NCBI RefSeq assembly: GCF_018138145.1
Contig: NZ_CP073104.1
Span: forward strand, 1,178,001 to 1,242,000
DNA: 64,000 bases
Direction of reading: 5' to 3'
From: Pseudomonas sp. SCA2728.1_7
GTDB taxonomy: Bacteria; Pseudomonadota; Gammaproteobacteria; Pseudomonadales; Pseudomonadaceae
The notes beneath the pieces are model-generated. The model did no database searches. It saw only the letters and a program-made list of their open reading frames with translations, and was not told where the DNA came from. Made by a program: the position numbers and the translations under genes. Every line of letters starts with the position of its first letter. Position 1 is the first letter of the stretch. Of this stretch, positions 38,201-43,403 are shown in pieces.

Positions 38201-38724
38201 TCCCAGTTGAGAATGGCTTTGTCGGCGGTTTGCTCGATCTTCACCGTGGTCTTGCCGTCGGCCTGAGTCTGTTGCGGGCCTTTCGCGTTCTGCCAGCCCT
38301 GGGTGAGGCTGTTGTCGACCTTCAGCCCCCCCTCGGCCAAACCGTCCGGAACAAACTGCACCGAGCCCAATGCCGTCGCGCGTCCGGCCGCTTGCGCCGC
38401 TTGCTGTGCAGCAATCGCGGCGACGGTGTTGTTCAAGGTCTGAATCGAACGCTGCAGCTGTTGGTTGGCCTTCTGCTGTTGCGCCAGCGGCGGCGTCATC
38501 CCCGGCAAACCGCCGGTGCTGGGCCGTGCAGCGCTCGCCTGCTGCGCCGCGCCCTTGGCGGCAAACCATCCCGAACTGAAAGCAGTGGCCGCCTCGGCGC
38601 TGCCCGCCACCAGACACAAGGCAATCGCCTGCGCCAACGGCTTGAGCATCCACAGCGCCGGATCGACGACAAGACGCTGTTGAGGCTGGACACGGGTACT
38701 GCGACGGGATGGGCGAGCGAGCAT
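26212..38724 (-). CDS. pdtA: Giant TpsA exoprotein (PdtA-like filamentous haemagglutinin)
   Basis: About 4170 residues, close to the size of P. aeruginosa PdtA (PA0690). An extended signal region ends near GSAEA; a TPS/haemagglutination domain follows, with the NRNGIVFSGTSQVNVRNLVA motif; then thousands of residues of beta-helix repeats rich in Gly, Asp and Asn. Such proteins cross the outer membrane through a TpsB partner and act as surface or secreted adhesins. The ATG at 38724 has AAGGA upstream and is preferred to the GTG at 38751. The neighbouring lapA and hxc genes match the PA0677-PA0690 order. No TpsB gene is next to it. Confidence 0.93.
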   Translation of the reverse strand: MLARPSRRSTRVQPQQRLVVDPALWMLKPLAQAIALCLVAGSAEAATAFSSGWFAAKGAAQQASAARPSTGGLPGMTPPLAQQQKANQQLQRSIQTLNNTVAAIAAQQAAQAAGRATALGSVQFVPDGLAEGGLKVDNSLTQGWQNAKGPQQTQADGKTTVKIEQTADKAILNWETFNVGRNTSVEFAQQANWAVLNRVNDPSARASQIQGQIKGDGTVMLINRNGIVFSGTSQVNVRNLVAAAANITDIQFRDRGLYFDSSASQPTFTDAVGKVLVERGASIETARPAKSTDAGGYALLLGSEVQNDGSINTAKGQTVLGAGDRFYIRKGSGTEGNGFSTTFGNEVTPGFKAASVAGKVSNNGLIQAATGDITLTGHEVVQNGVLLASTSVATRGTIHLLNPATDTQGSVTLGQGSATAIMLDSSDLTALDSQHQSALTAVTPTNSIRSDQSRIDIQSGGSVEFQNGSITLATGGQIAVAAQRRSLVRDGALIDVSGAIGVKVAMESNSIKINVQGNEQRDASGNRDKAALNSNDVWVDVRELVYVPAGTNGYATDRWYTAGGLLEVGGYLGTQGHSIGEWMAQGGTVNFAGNDVVTEKGSLINLSGGTLDVQSGEIRQSWLRGADGHLYELSKAPGDLLYSGLYNGYEDSSERWGQTSYYYNPLIAPTKRLEAGYTVGRDAGQLVIGTRNAVLDGQLLGQVYQGERQTQAPRAVLDGYAQRQTALARRGQLIVGGYDAAYVAAAGGVLYGLSPLLDQVQIGIERPLGDNDAGLTGVVSEARNGKLFLDAAQLSDWQLGALKVAAKEHIGVDGAVTVGNGGDITLYAPQVQVNADLIARGGSLHVGNVLNQLNTDRVTDTRIVAPAGTTTGVRVAEKVQLDTRGLWSNLRTDPDDASSLAYLDGGVISIRSSGDIEIGTGSLLDVSSGGAILANGKTRGGKGGDMTLESSALSAPGDSHLRLAGQLRGYGVTGGGSLLIQAGNVLIGQTDKDLADNTLQLQADLFDKGFSAYNLIGLNRLDVADNTLIDVLMPVYRFADAAASQASGVAPQQALELWTPTLYQDNPGKAQLTQRAGASLSLQAGSSEVALSDPARNALTLGQGSRISVDPGQSINVRGAGQITVDGELNAWGGIIDIRQQQFGSMNVAEASQVADKDAHNRTIWIGDHAVLDVAGRAATGVDALGRVYGLVGKGGSIIIGGETDARKATATAADAYVVVRNGARLDASGAQALLDIAGQGPTAVATDGGRISLSSYNGLFIDGDLRAAAGGVGAAGGRLEIALETPSYLRSDASNEVRVPREIIISQQTADALLPADVQPGEAAPALQYGRARLSADRLMAGGFDNLSVLSNGLLSFDGDVNLHMQQSLSLYAGAISLAEGAQDNARIDLSAPYLRLSGTGKYFEAPGNLRPRVMNTPTTRVSMGQFNASADQLDLSNSLSFGTAGNIVQLTGADLQVTRRGFDQVSLQSRGDLRFLAPTGYVEKTELWTPGDLNLRAAQIYPASDVTAEVRVGYQSVIPGADPARTLRISSSGAAPAALPYSVFGNLTLAAGRIEQGGVIRAPMGMISLGGETVVNTRELHLLPGSVTSVSAAGLVMPYGGTTDGIDYRYAGKSVQLKGISADTAGVTLTSRYVDVQSGALIDLSGGGDLRGAGFVSGRGGSTDARYNPLVRNANDGTFSLPGLASNPVYAIVPGNQSDYAPMLAEAGAVDPRIGQQITLGAGVPGLAAGTYTLLPSTFALLPGAFRVEVNGQATAGVSNDALQMRNGSWTRSGQMSIANTGLRNSLPSQVILTSADVLRRYSQYNETGFSQFIQSDATRRGVPRALAPMDGKSLNLYLMPGAEQDVALDFNGRALFAPAAGGVVGTATVRGAMDFEILGAGHSRTDGFTGVSLYADSLNGLNAGRLTLGAQPLIDYSGAGNIISFTGYTTSITLREGAMLSAPEVLLRTARSDGGITLEAGSGINTLGRGNAPYDSSSGFIYQPGAAALLMVSNGWTNVLAPAVAEGTSGAGDIRIGKCPTTVCNNPTLLYSNGSITAATDKQFELDESVRFGTRHLALAVGAVNAGSAEALSAAGNRVPTGLTLNQNVLDRLLRGDTQFAAPALETLSLTSRDAFNFYGNVSLDTLDAQTGVSKLQNLIFTTPAIYGLGESADVASIRTANLIWNGASQHPGAVITGGAGTGRGTLDIQAQRIEFGYGPNPQASGLEQNNRLALGFANVNLSASERITANHKGSLAVYQEQGAYDPVKGYVYSGGNLNLSTPLLTGEAASVNLLKAGNNLTLTGAGTPAAANALGAELTLDARSVVLDSRITLASGKLLVKSEGDLTLADGASVDMAGRTLPFNDVSKYSWGGDVALYSSHGNIRQAAGSRIDLSAQNNQAGTLSAVALASDAGMVDLQGQILGTSSGHYDAGGTWVPYKSAGVDIRAQHLNGDASQQFAALNQRLNAGQVFGSRSLQLKQGDLLIGDGLKAGEVNVSVDNGSLTVAGLIDASGERVGNIRLSAKNGLTLAGNAVLDAHGRVLRVDSYGKIIDAPNRATVELNSAAGLLTLGAGARIDLRHGTDAVRGTLPGQSDGLLRGTLELNAPRLGADDIAIDASGALSIQGARSIGLNATRRYTDATDGVDPAASGRPYQVIDQAYFDRIHADSSAFIDAALANRNLLQNKLAGLNNATYADAFHLRPGVEIASKTADGDLVVQGDVDLSGYRYASLNPHTQKTAVYGSGEAGSLVMRAGGNLDIHGSLNDGFAPPPETVDDAGWKLLPGIQPFGGDLIVPTAGVTLAEGTLFPAGVTLNYDVPLQAATLPTGTLLPTEATLAGPYTLSAGTVLAAAVHDATGQLLYAAGTLLADSVTLPAGSRLGAGIRLNNVTAIGAVRWPKGVPLPGNVEAGTNAIKGVRLSGSLALLRGSLIPSMTDVVLADGTAFIELRPLSGTQQGRNWAVASMLPAGSASWSMRVVAGADLSAADSRAIKPLSSDGHLRLADTHYGLKVTEKPPTLVWGDGNLGGFTPGEPVPDDLKDWCDWAPNSCVPAPRWAWAPDNWLGMPAGSPMSDDDVASWCGAFPELCVENKPGITVKTRTQMFSVLRTGTGDLDVLAAGDLSMDSPFGVYTAGTQSQDVDPLYNQPRGRLSDNGSVLGSGGSDYEKWVSGNDSLYQAWYPQMGGNLTINAGGSISGDVLGRRGYSQNMDTPEQVPSVAVGNWLWRQGTGSSDVPTAWWINFGSYATQPLPDQSVDTGPFLVGFTGFGTLGGGNINLRAGADAGMLKAMGGSGNSNLYPRGQGLIVAVGSTGRVGSDGTLQLTGGGDMDIRVGGSVNPSLQARAGQNGIGIAQHDLQGALINLRGAAQLTGGALGGINLQYGAAAPVQDVREVRPYDPFTATLGSASGGLVLIPGDSAMSLNTRGDLVLGGAADPGRVRLQNSTSFTTEDGVAHDGGGLSGFSLWTDHTAINLFSAGGNLTPSTQLGETTGQGPVTARNTSPTDGRFVYPSILRAVAAQGSIYAGPSAVYSQGSGVVPATSYSLLLAPSDAGQLELLAQDSIYAGGYAINQSGASPLAIATPFAPAFNGYGSSTSATPIMTNLNSDGVSADKNVRYPLFAFGPNSYSGLSDVQAPARFYALTGDLVGVRSGETLTFNLSRRTWYEAAGPVWMLAGRDIVASGTFLGQPATAPNAEMGTPRTEGIASTGNLFVHNDARDISRVSAGRDILYSSFDIAGPGVLDINAGRNILMEDRASITSIGPVVAGDNRPGASIVMQAGVGAQGPGYAAFIARYLNRQNVARPDQSLSAQPGKVVKTYLDELQSWLTLGYGFKGSDEQAQAYYAALPSTEQAIFARQVYFAELRAGGLEYNDVDGPRKGSYLRGRNAIAALFPTTDVAGNPIRYDGDITMYGGAGVKTLFGGDIQMLTPGGGQVFGIEGAAPPSTAGIITQGSGNIQLYSQGSILLGQSRIMTTFGGSILGWSAEGDINAGRGSKTTVVYTPPKRVYDTWGNVTLSPSVPSTGAGIATLNPIAEVAPGDIDLIAPLGTIDAGEAGIRVSGNVNIAALTVVNAANISVQGKATGVPVVSAVNTGAITSASSAASSATQAAEDVARQQQAASRQNQASVFTVQVLSFGNEQLAPSRDGASRVPAPGYNPNSPVQVLGAGALDEQAKQQLTEEERGQLTL

Positions 38725-38858
38725 CACTACGAGATCCTTTTGGGTTGCCACACGAGGCCGCAGGTCGGGTGGACCCTGCTGTTATGACATAGGCGGTTGG
38801 CGAAGGCCGCGACCGAACGGATGTCACACAAACTTCATGATTGAGGAGTAGATCGGCC

Positions 38859-38888
38859 AAAAAAAAGCAGCAGCCCGAAGGCTGCTGC
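38859..38888 (-). terminator. Intrinsic terminator of the lapA-like gene
   Basis: A 9-bp stem GCAGCAGCC/GGCTGCTGC with a CGAA loop is followed on the minus strand by a run of eight T. It lies 25 nt beyond the lapA-like stop and separates that gene from pdtA. Confidence 0.93.
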
Positions 38889-38913
38889 GATTGCATTGCG
38901 GTTGAAGCGAGGC

Positions 38914-40023
38914 TTACAAAGGACGACCGATAGCGTTGCAGACGCTGGCGTTGTTGATGTCCAGGTTGTTGCCCGAAGTGTTGGTGACGAAGTTGGCGGT
39001 CACAGCGGCTTTCCAGTTGGTTGGAACCGGAGTGAAGCTGTGCGCGATGGTGGCAGCGTTGTTGCCCGGGTTGCTGTAGTGAGTGGTCAGGAAGCTACGG
39101 ACATCGTTGGCCACGGTTGCATCCTTGTAGCACTGGCCGAAGATGAAGTTGGTGTAAGCGACGATCGGGTAGCCGCTCGCCGGGTTAGGCACAACCGGTA
39201 CCCACTGCGCCGGGTTGGCAGGCGCGGCTGGCAGAGCGGCCGAACCCAATGCCAGGGAAACGTTGGCAGTGGTTGGCTGCACGCCGTTGACGCGGGCAAC
39301 AACAGCGTTGCTCGCGGCGTTCACACCGTCCGGACCGACATAACCGATCGAACCGTCAACGGCGTTGACCTGGGTGGCGACGTCAGACGTACCGGCAACA
39401 CCCACCCAGTTCGCTGGCAATGCGGAGCCGGCTGGCAGGCGAGCGTTGGTGAAGGTGGAGTTGGTGGCGAACTTGGTCGGGCAGATCGAGTTCAGGTGGC
39501 GAGTGAGGATTTCCGAAGTACCGCTGGAAACGTTGCGATAAACAACGCGAATCGGCGTGGTGTCGGCAGTACCCAACAGTGCACCCCAAGTGGTTTTGGC
39601 GCCCGAGAAGGCATCACACAGCTGAGTGCTGGTCAGGTTCAGCGCGGTCTGGCCAGACTTTTTGTAAGGAATGGCAACCGAAGTGGCCACCGAAGGCAGT
39701 TGGATCAGCGGGCCGTACGAAGCGCCGTAGGTGCTGTTGTAGGTGCTGATTTCCGTAGCGCTGAGGATCGAGTCGCTACCGGCGAAGTGCACCGAACCGG
39801 TGGTGCTGAACAGTGCGGAGTTGTTGGTCAGGAAAGCCGTTTTGCCAGTACCGCTACCGGTGCCCAGGTAGCTGAAGTTGGCTGGCAGGATGCTGTTGGC
39901 AGAACCTTTGTACAGAGCGGCAGGCAGAGTCGCGCCACCACCGGTAACGTTGGCGGCCATGGCCTGGGCGGAAGCCAGAGCGGCGACAGTCAGTGAGGCT
40001 GCGATCAGAGTGCGCTTGAACAT
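38914..40023 (-). CDS. lapA: PstS/DING-like secreted phosphatase (LapA-type Hxc substrate)
   Basis: 369 residues. A signal peptide cut at AMA-A (residue 23) precedes a PstS-like fold that opens VTGGGATLPAALYKG, the region corresponding to DINGGGATLP of DING proteins. GTGSGTGKTAFL and NVSSGTSEILTRH are the phosphate-binding loops. In P. aeruginosa the low-molecular-weight alkaline phosphatase LapA, encoded beside hxc, is the Hxc substrate; position and sequence suggest the same role here. The ATG at 40023 has AAGGAG 7 nt upstream. It could instead be a periplasmic phosphate-binding protein. Confidence 0.82.
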   Translation of the reverse strand: MFKRTLIAASLTVAALASAQAMAANVTGGGATLPAALYKGSANSILPANFSYLGTGSGTGKTAFLTNNSALFSTTGSVHFAGSDSILSATEISTYNSTYGASYGPLIQLPSVATSVAIPYKKSGQTALNLTSTQLCDAFSGAKTTWGALLGTADTTPIRVVYRNVSSGTSEILTRHLNSICPTKFATNSTFTNARLPAGSALPANWVGVAGTSDVATQVNAVDGSIGYVGPDGVNAASNAVVARVNGVQPTTANVSLALGSAALPAAPANPAQWVPVVPNPASGYPIVAYTNFIFGQCYKDATVANDVRSFLTTHYSNPGNNAATIAHSFTPVPTNWKAAVTANFVTNTSGNNLDINNASVCNAIGRPL

Positions 40024-40382
40024 GAAGAATCTCCTTTTCAACTAGGTTGTGAACACAGGTTTTCGGGTGACTTGCATGACACTGGGAGGACTCACCGGGG
40101 CCCTCGCTAGCGTTGGCCTTGGTTAAGTCGCACTGAGAAATTCGCAGTTTCCGGTGACAGATAAAGGAAAAAACCTCGGGAGGTGCGAGCTGTTTCTGAA
40201 GGGATTTTCTCGGGTGTTTGCCGGGTGCAGCGCAGGGTCTGGATCAGCGGTTTGGCGGAATCGGGCTGGAGGCAGTGGCGGGTGGTTGCAGATGACAGAA
40301 AGGAGAACCCGAGGATGGTTCTTTTGAGGGTCGGGTGATGCTGAAGTCCTGGAAAAAAGATTGGATTATTTGTTGCCCTGAC

Positions 40383-40488
40383 TGGCCCCATCGCTGGCAA
40401 GCCAGCTCCCACAAGGAGCCAAGTTGTCAATGCGATCTGCGACACAACACAAGAACCTGTGGGAGCTGGCTTGCCAGCGAAGGGGCCA
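40383..40488. repeat. Inverted REP pair, second REP family
   Basis: Inverted copies of GTGGGAGCTGGCTTGCCAGCG with matching GGGGCC/TGGCCCC flanks. The head sequence differs from the six REPINs with GTAGGAGTGAGCC, so a second REP family is present. Confidence 0.93.
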
Positions 40489-40582
40489 GGTCAGACACCC
40501 TAAAAACATCTGACACACCACTACTGGATCAACTCAGTGCTCGCAATGATCGAATGCCATTTACCTCACAACACAGAACCCT

Positions 40583-40604
40583 GTGGGAGCGAGCCTGCTC
40601 GCGA
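40583..40604 (+). repeat. Single REP
   Basis: One GTGGGAGCGAGCCTGCTCGC copy, 30 nt beyond the hxcS stop. Confidence 0.9.
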
Positions 40605-40634
40605 AGGGGCCCGATCAGACACCATCAAAACCGG

Positions 40635-41846
40635 CTACTGGACCAGTTGGTTGATCTCAATGATCGGCAACAACACCGCCATCACAATCACCAGCACCAC
40701 CCCGCCCATCACCACAATCATCAACGGCTCCAGCAACGCGGTCATGCCCATTGCCCGGCGTTCGATATCACGCGACAGGGTTTGCGCCGCACGCTCGAGC
40801 ATCGGTGGCAGCGAACCGGTTTTTTCGCCACTGGCGATCAGATGAATCAGCACCGGTGGGAAAACATTCTCCACCCGCAACGCTGCCGCCAGGTTGACGC
40901 CCTCACGCACCTTGGCCGTCGCCTCAGTGACGCTCAGGCTCAAGCGGTCATTGGACAGCGTCTGTCGCGCCGCTTCCAGCGCACGCAGCAACGGCACCCC
41001 GGCGCCGCCGAGAATCGCCAGCGTCGAGGCAAAACGCGCGGTGTTCAGCCCCAAGATGAAACGACCGAAAAGCGGCAACTTCAGCACCCGATGATGCCAA
41101 CTCAAACGTGCCGCCGGATTGCGCAGGTACAGGCGCCAGCTCCAGAACGCCCCTGCGATAATCGCCGCACACAACCAGCCCCACGCCCTTATGAAATCAC
41201 TGGCGTTGAGCATTGCCAAGGTCAGCCCCGGCAAGTCCTGCCGCGCCTGAGAAAACGCACTCACCACCTGCGGCACCACGTAACTGAGCAGGAAAATCAC
41301 GATGCCGATCGACACCAGACCGACCACACCCGGATAGATAAACGCGGTGAGAATCTTGCCGCGCAGGTTGTTGCGCTCCTCGATGTAATCCGCCAGCCGC
41401 TCCATGACCTGAGCCAGATCACCAGACTCCTCCCCGGCCGCAATCAAAGCGCGGTAAATCTCGGGAAAGTCCCGTGGCCGCGCGGCCAGAGATTCGGCCA
41501 GACGCATACCGCTGCGCACATCCGCACGAACAGCACTGAGCGTATGGGCGATGTGCTTTTTCTCGGCCTGCTCGACCGTGGCACTCAGCGCTGCTTCCAA
41601 CGGTAGACTGGCGCCGAGCAGGCTCGCCAGTTGCCGCGTGGCCCAGGCCAGATCGTTGTCCGAGAGCTTGGCGCTGAACAACCCACCGCCACCGTGTTGG
41701 GCAACGTTGCTTTCCTTGTGCACTGACAATGCGGTCAAACCGCGCCCGCGTAATGTTGTGAACGCGGCAGCCTGGCTGTCCGCCTCAAGGTGCCCGGATT
41801 CAATCTTGCCGGTCGCGTCGGCGGCTTCAAAACGATAGCGATTCAT
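40635..41846 (-). CDS. hxcS: HxcS, type II secretion platform protein (GspF)
   Basis: 403 residues with two GspF domains and three membrane helices. It is the inner-membrane platform that couples the ATPase to pseudopilus growth. The GEESGDLAQVMERLADYIE and ASGEKTGSLPPMLERAA segments are the duplicated family signatures (quoted in part). Its start shares one base with the hxcR stop (TGATG). It is the last gene of the leftward hxc run. Confidence 0.96.
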   Translation of the reverse strand: MNRYRFEAADATGKIESGHLEADSQAAAFTTLRGRGLTALSVHKESNVAQHGGGGLFSAKLSDNDLAWATRQLASLLGASLPLEAALSATVEQAEKKHIAHTLSAVRADVRSGMRLAESLAARPRDFPEIYRALIAAGEESGDLAQVMERLADYIEERNNLRGKILTAFIYPGVVGLVSIGIVIFLLSYVVPQVVSAFSQARQDLPGLTLAMLNASDFIRAWGWLCAAIIAGAFWSWRLYLRNPAARLSWHHRVLKLPLFGRFILGLNTARFASTLAILGGAGVPLLRALEAARQTLSNDRLSLSVTEATAKVREGVNLAAALRVENVFPPVLIHLIASGEKTGSLPPMLERAAQTLSRDIERRAMGMTALLEPLMIVVMGGVVLVIVMAVLLPIIEINQLVQ

Positions 41847-43252
41847 CAGGCGTCCCGTGTCACACGGAGGATTTCTTCAGGGGCGGTGGCGCCGCTGCGG
41901 ATCCAGCGTTCACCGTCCTCACGCAGGCTGAACATCCCGGCTTTCGCGGCTGATGCGCGCAAGGCCTGCTCCCCTGCCCCTTGGTGAATCAGTGTGCGGA
42001 TGTCGTCGTCGATGCAGAACAACTCGTGAATGCCGGTACGGCCGCTGTAGCCGGTTTGATTGCACGCTGGGCAGCCGACCGGGCGCCAAGTGCCCGGTGC
42101 CGTTGGGTCTTCCTGTTTGCATTGATTACAGAGGCGACGCACCAGTCGCTGCGCCAAAACTCCGAGCATCGACGAGGCCAGCAAAAACGGTTCGACGCCC
42201 ATGTCGATCAAGCGGTTGACCGCCGACACCGCGTCGTTGGTGTGCAAGGTTGCCAACACCAAATGCCCGGTCAGCGACGCTTGCACGGCGATTTGTGCGG
42301 TTTCGAGATCGCGGATTTCGCCGATCATGATGATGTCCGGGTCTTGGCGCAGGATCGCCCGCAGCGCCAGGGCGAAGGTCATATCGATTTTGGCGTTGAC
42401 CTGAATCTGGCTGATGCCCGGCAGGTCGTATTCCACCGGGTCTTCAACAGTGAGAATGTTGCTGGTACTCGCATCGAGCCGCGCCAGTGCAGCGTACAGG
42501 CTGGTGGTTTTGCCGCTGCCCGTGGGCCCGGTGACCAGCACAATGCCGTGGGGCTGGCGGATCAAATGATCAAGTTTGGCCAACACCTGCACGTCCATGC
42601 CGAGGGTTTCCAGATGCAGACGTCCGGCCTGTTTGTCGAGCAGACGCATCACTACCCTTTCGCCATGCCCGGTCGGCACCGTTGAAACACGAATATCGAT
42701 CGGTCGTCCCGCCACGCGCAGGGCGATGCGACCGTCCTGCGGCAGGCGTTTTTCGGCGATATCGAGTTGCGCCATGATCTTGATCCGCGACACCAACGCA
42801 CCGTGTAACGCCTTGCGCGGCGAGACCACATCGCGCAGGGTTCCGTCGACCCGATAGCGCACCACCGAATGGGTTTCGAACGGCTCGATGTGAATGTCAC
42901 TGGCCTCGTCGCGCGCCGCTTGGGTCAGCAGCGCGTTGATCATGCGAATCACCGGCGCACCGTCCTGGGTGTCGAGCAGGTCAGTGATTTCCGGCATGTC
43001 CTGCATCAGTCGGTCGAGGTCGACTTCGTTTTCTGCAGCGCCGACCACTGCCGCCGCACTACCGGTGTCGGCGTAAGCACTGGCGAGCAAGCCATCGAGC
43101 TCGTCATCGCGCACCCGCTGAATAGTGGTCGCGCCGAACTGCCGTCGCGCTTCACTGATCGACCAGCCTGGCGTCGACGGGCACACCGTCAACACGCCAT
43201 CGCACAACAAAATCCGCTGCGCCTTGGCCCAGGCGTAAGGCAGCGAACTCAT
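41846..43252 (-). CDS. hxcR: HxcR, type II secretion ATPase (GspE)
   Basis: 468 residues. Walker [10 protein letters not shown] (242-250), Asp box, Walker [13 protein letters not shown] (304-315), His box and a tetracysteine zinc site (CNQCK...CPACNQTG, about 376-400) are intact. It powers pseudopilus assembly at the inner membrane with HxcY and HxcS. The start at 43252 lies after an inverted repeat (43273-43371) that separates it from hxcQ. It overlaps hxcS by one base. Confidence 0.96.
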   Translation of the reverse strand: MSSLPYAWAKAQRILLCDGVLTVCPSTPGWSISEARRQFGATTIQRVRDDELDGLLASAYADTGSAAAVVGAAENEVDLDRLMQDMPEITDLLDTQDGAPVIRMINALLTQAARDEASDIHIEPFETHSVVRYRVDGTLRDVVSPRKALHGALVSRIKIMAQLDIAEKRLPQDGRIALRVAGRPIDIRVSTVPTGHGERVVMRLLDKQAGRLHLETLGMDVQVLAKLDHLIRQPHGIVLVTGPTGSGKTTSLYAALARLDASTSNILTVEDPVEYDLPGISQIQVNAKIDMTFALALRAILRQDPDIIMIGEIRDLETAQIAVQASLTGHLVLATLHTNDAVSAVNRLIDMGVEPFLLASSMLGVLAQRLVRRLCNQCKQEDPTAPGTWRPVGCPACNQTGYSGRTGIHELFCIDDDIRTLIHQGAGEQALRASAAKAGMFSLREDGERWIRSGATAPEEILRVTRDA

Positions 43253-43272
43253 CTCAAGCCCTCCCCAATTCC

Positions 43273-43371
43273 TGTAGGAGCTGCCGAAGGCTGCGATCTT
43301 TTGATCTTTGGCCGTTTGGGGCCGTCGAAGAGCAAGATCAAAAGATCGCAGCCTTCGGCAGCTCCTACAGG
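43273..43371. repeat. Inverted repeat between hxcQ and hxcR
   Basis: A pair of CCTGTAGGAGCTGCCGAAGG repeats in inverted orientation with GATCAAAAGATC-type inner arms; a perfect stem of more than 35 bp is possible. This is a third REP-like family. It lies inside the hxc gene run and could lower read-through from hxcQ into hxcR. Confidence 0.93.
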
Positions 43372-43403
43372 TCCGTTTTCCAGATCAAGAGGCGATGTCG
43401 GCG

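Larger units (their letters stand above)
40024..40634. other. Intergenic region between hxcS and lapA
   Basis: The 610 bp hold the lapA promoter side (40024-40380, no recognised gene) and two repeats toward hxcS: an inverted REP pair at 40383-40488 and a single REP at 40583-40604. A GTGTCAT heptamer occurs on the minus strand near 40080, but the second half-site of a Pho box is not clear. Confidence 0.6.

Noticed and set aside
36085..38787. 900-codon open frame on the plus strand, with other long frames opposite pdtA (26224-27951, 30673-32010, 33283-35430)
   Set aside because: They are antisense to the pdtA-like gene, have no domains, and arise from high GC and strong codon bias of the real gene.
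40070..40100. Possible Pho box upstream of lapA (GTGTCAT then AGTCACC on the minus strand)
   Set aside because: The second half-site is poor and the spacing does not fit the 11-bp repeat, so phosphate control is not supported from sequence alone.
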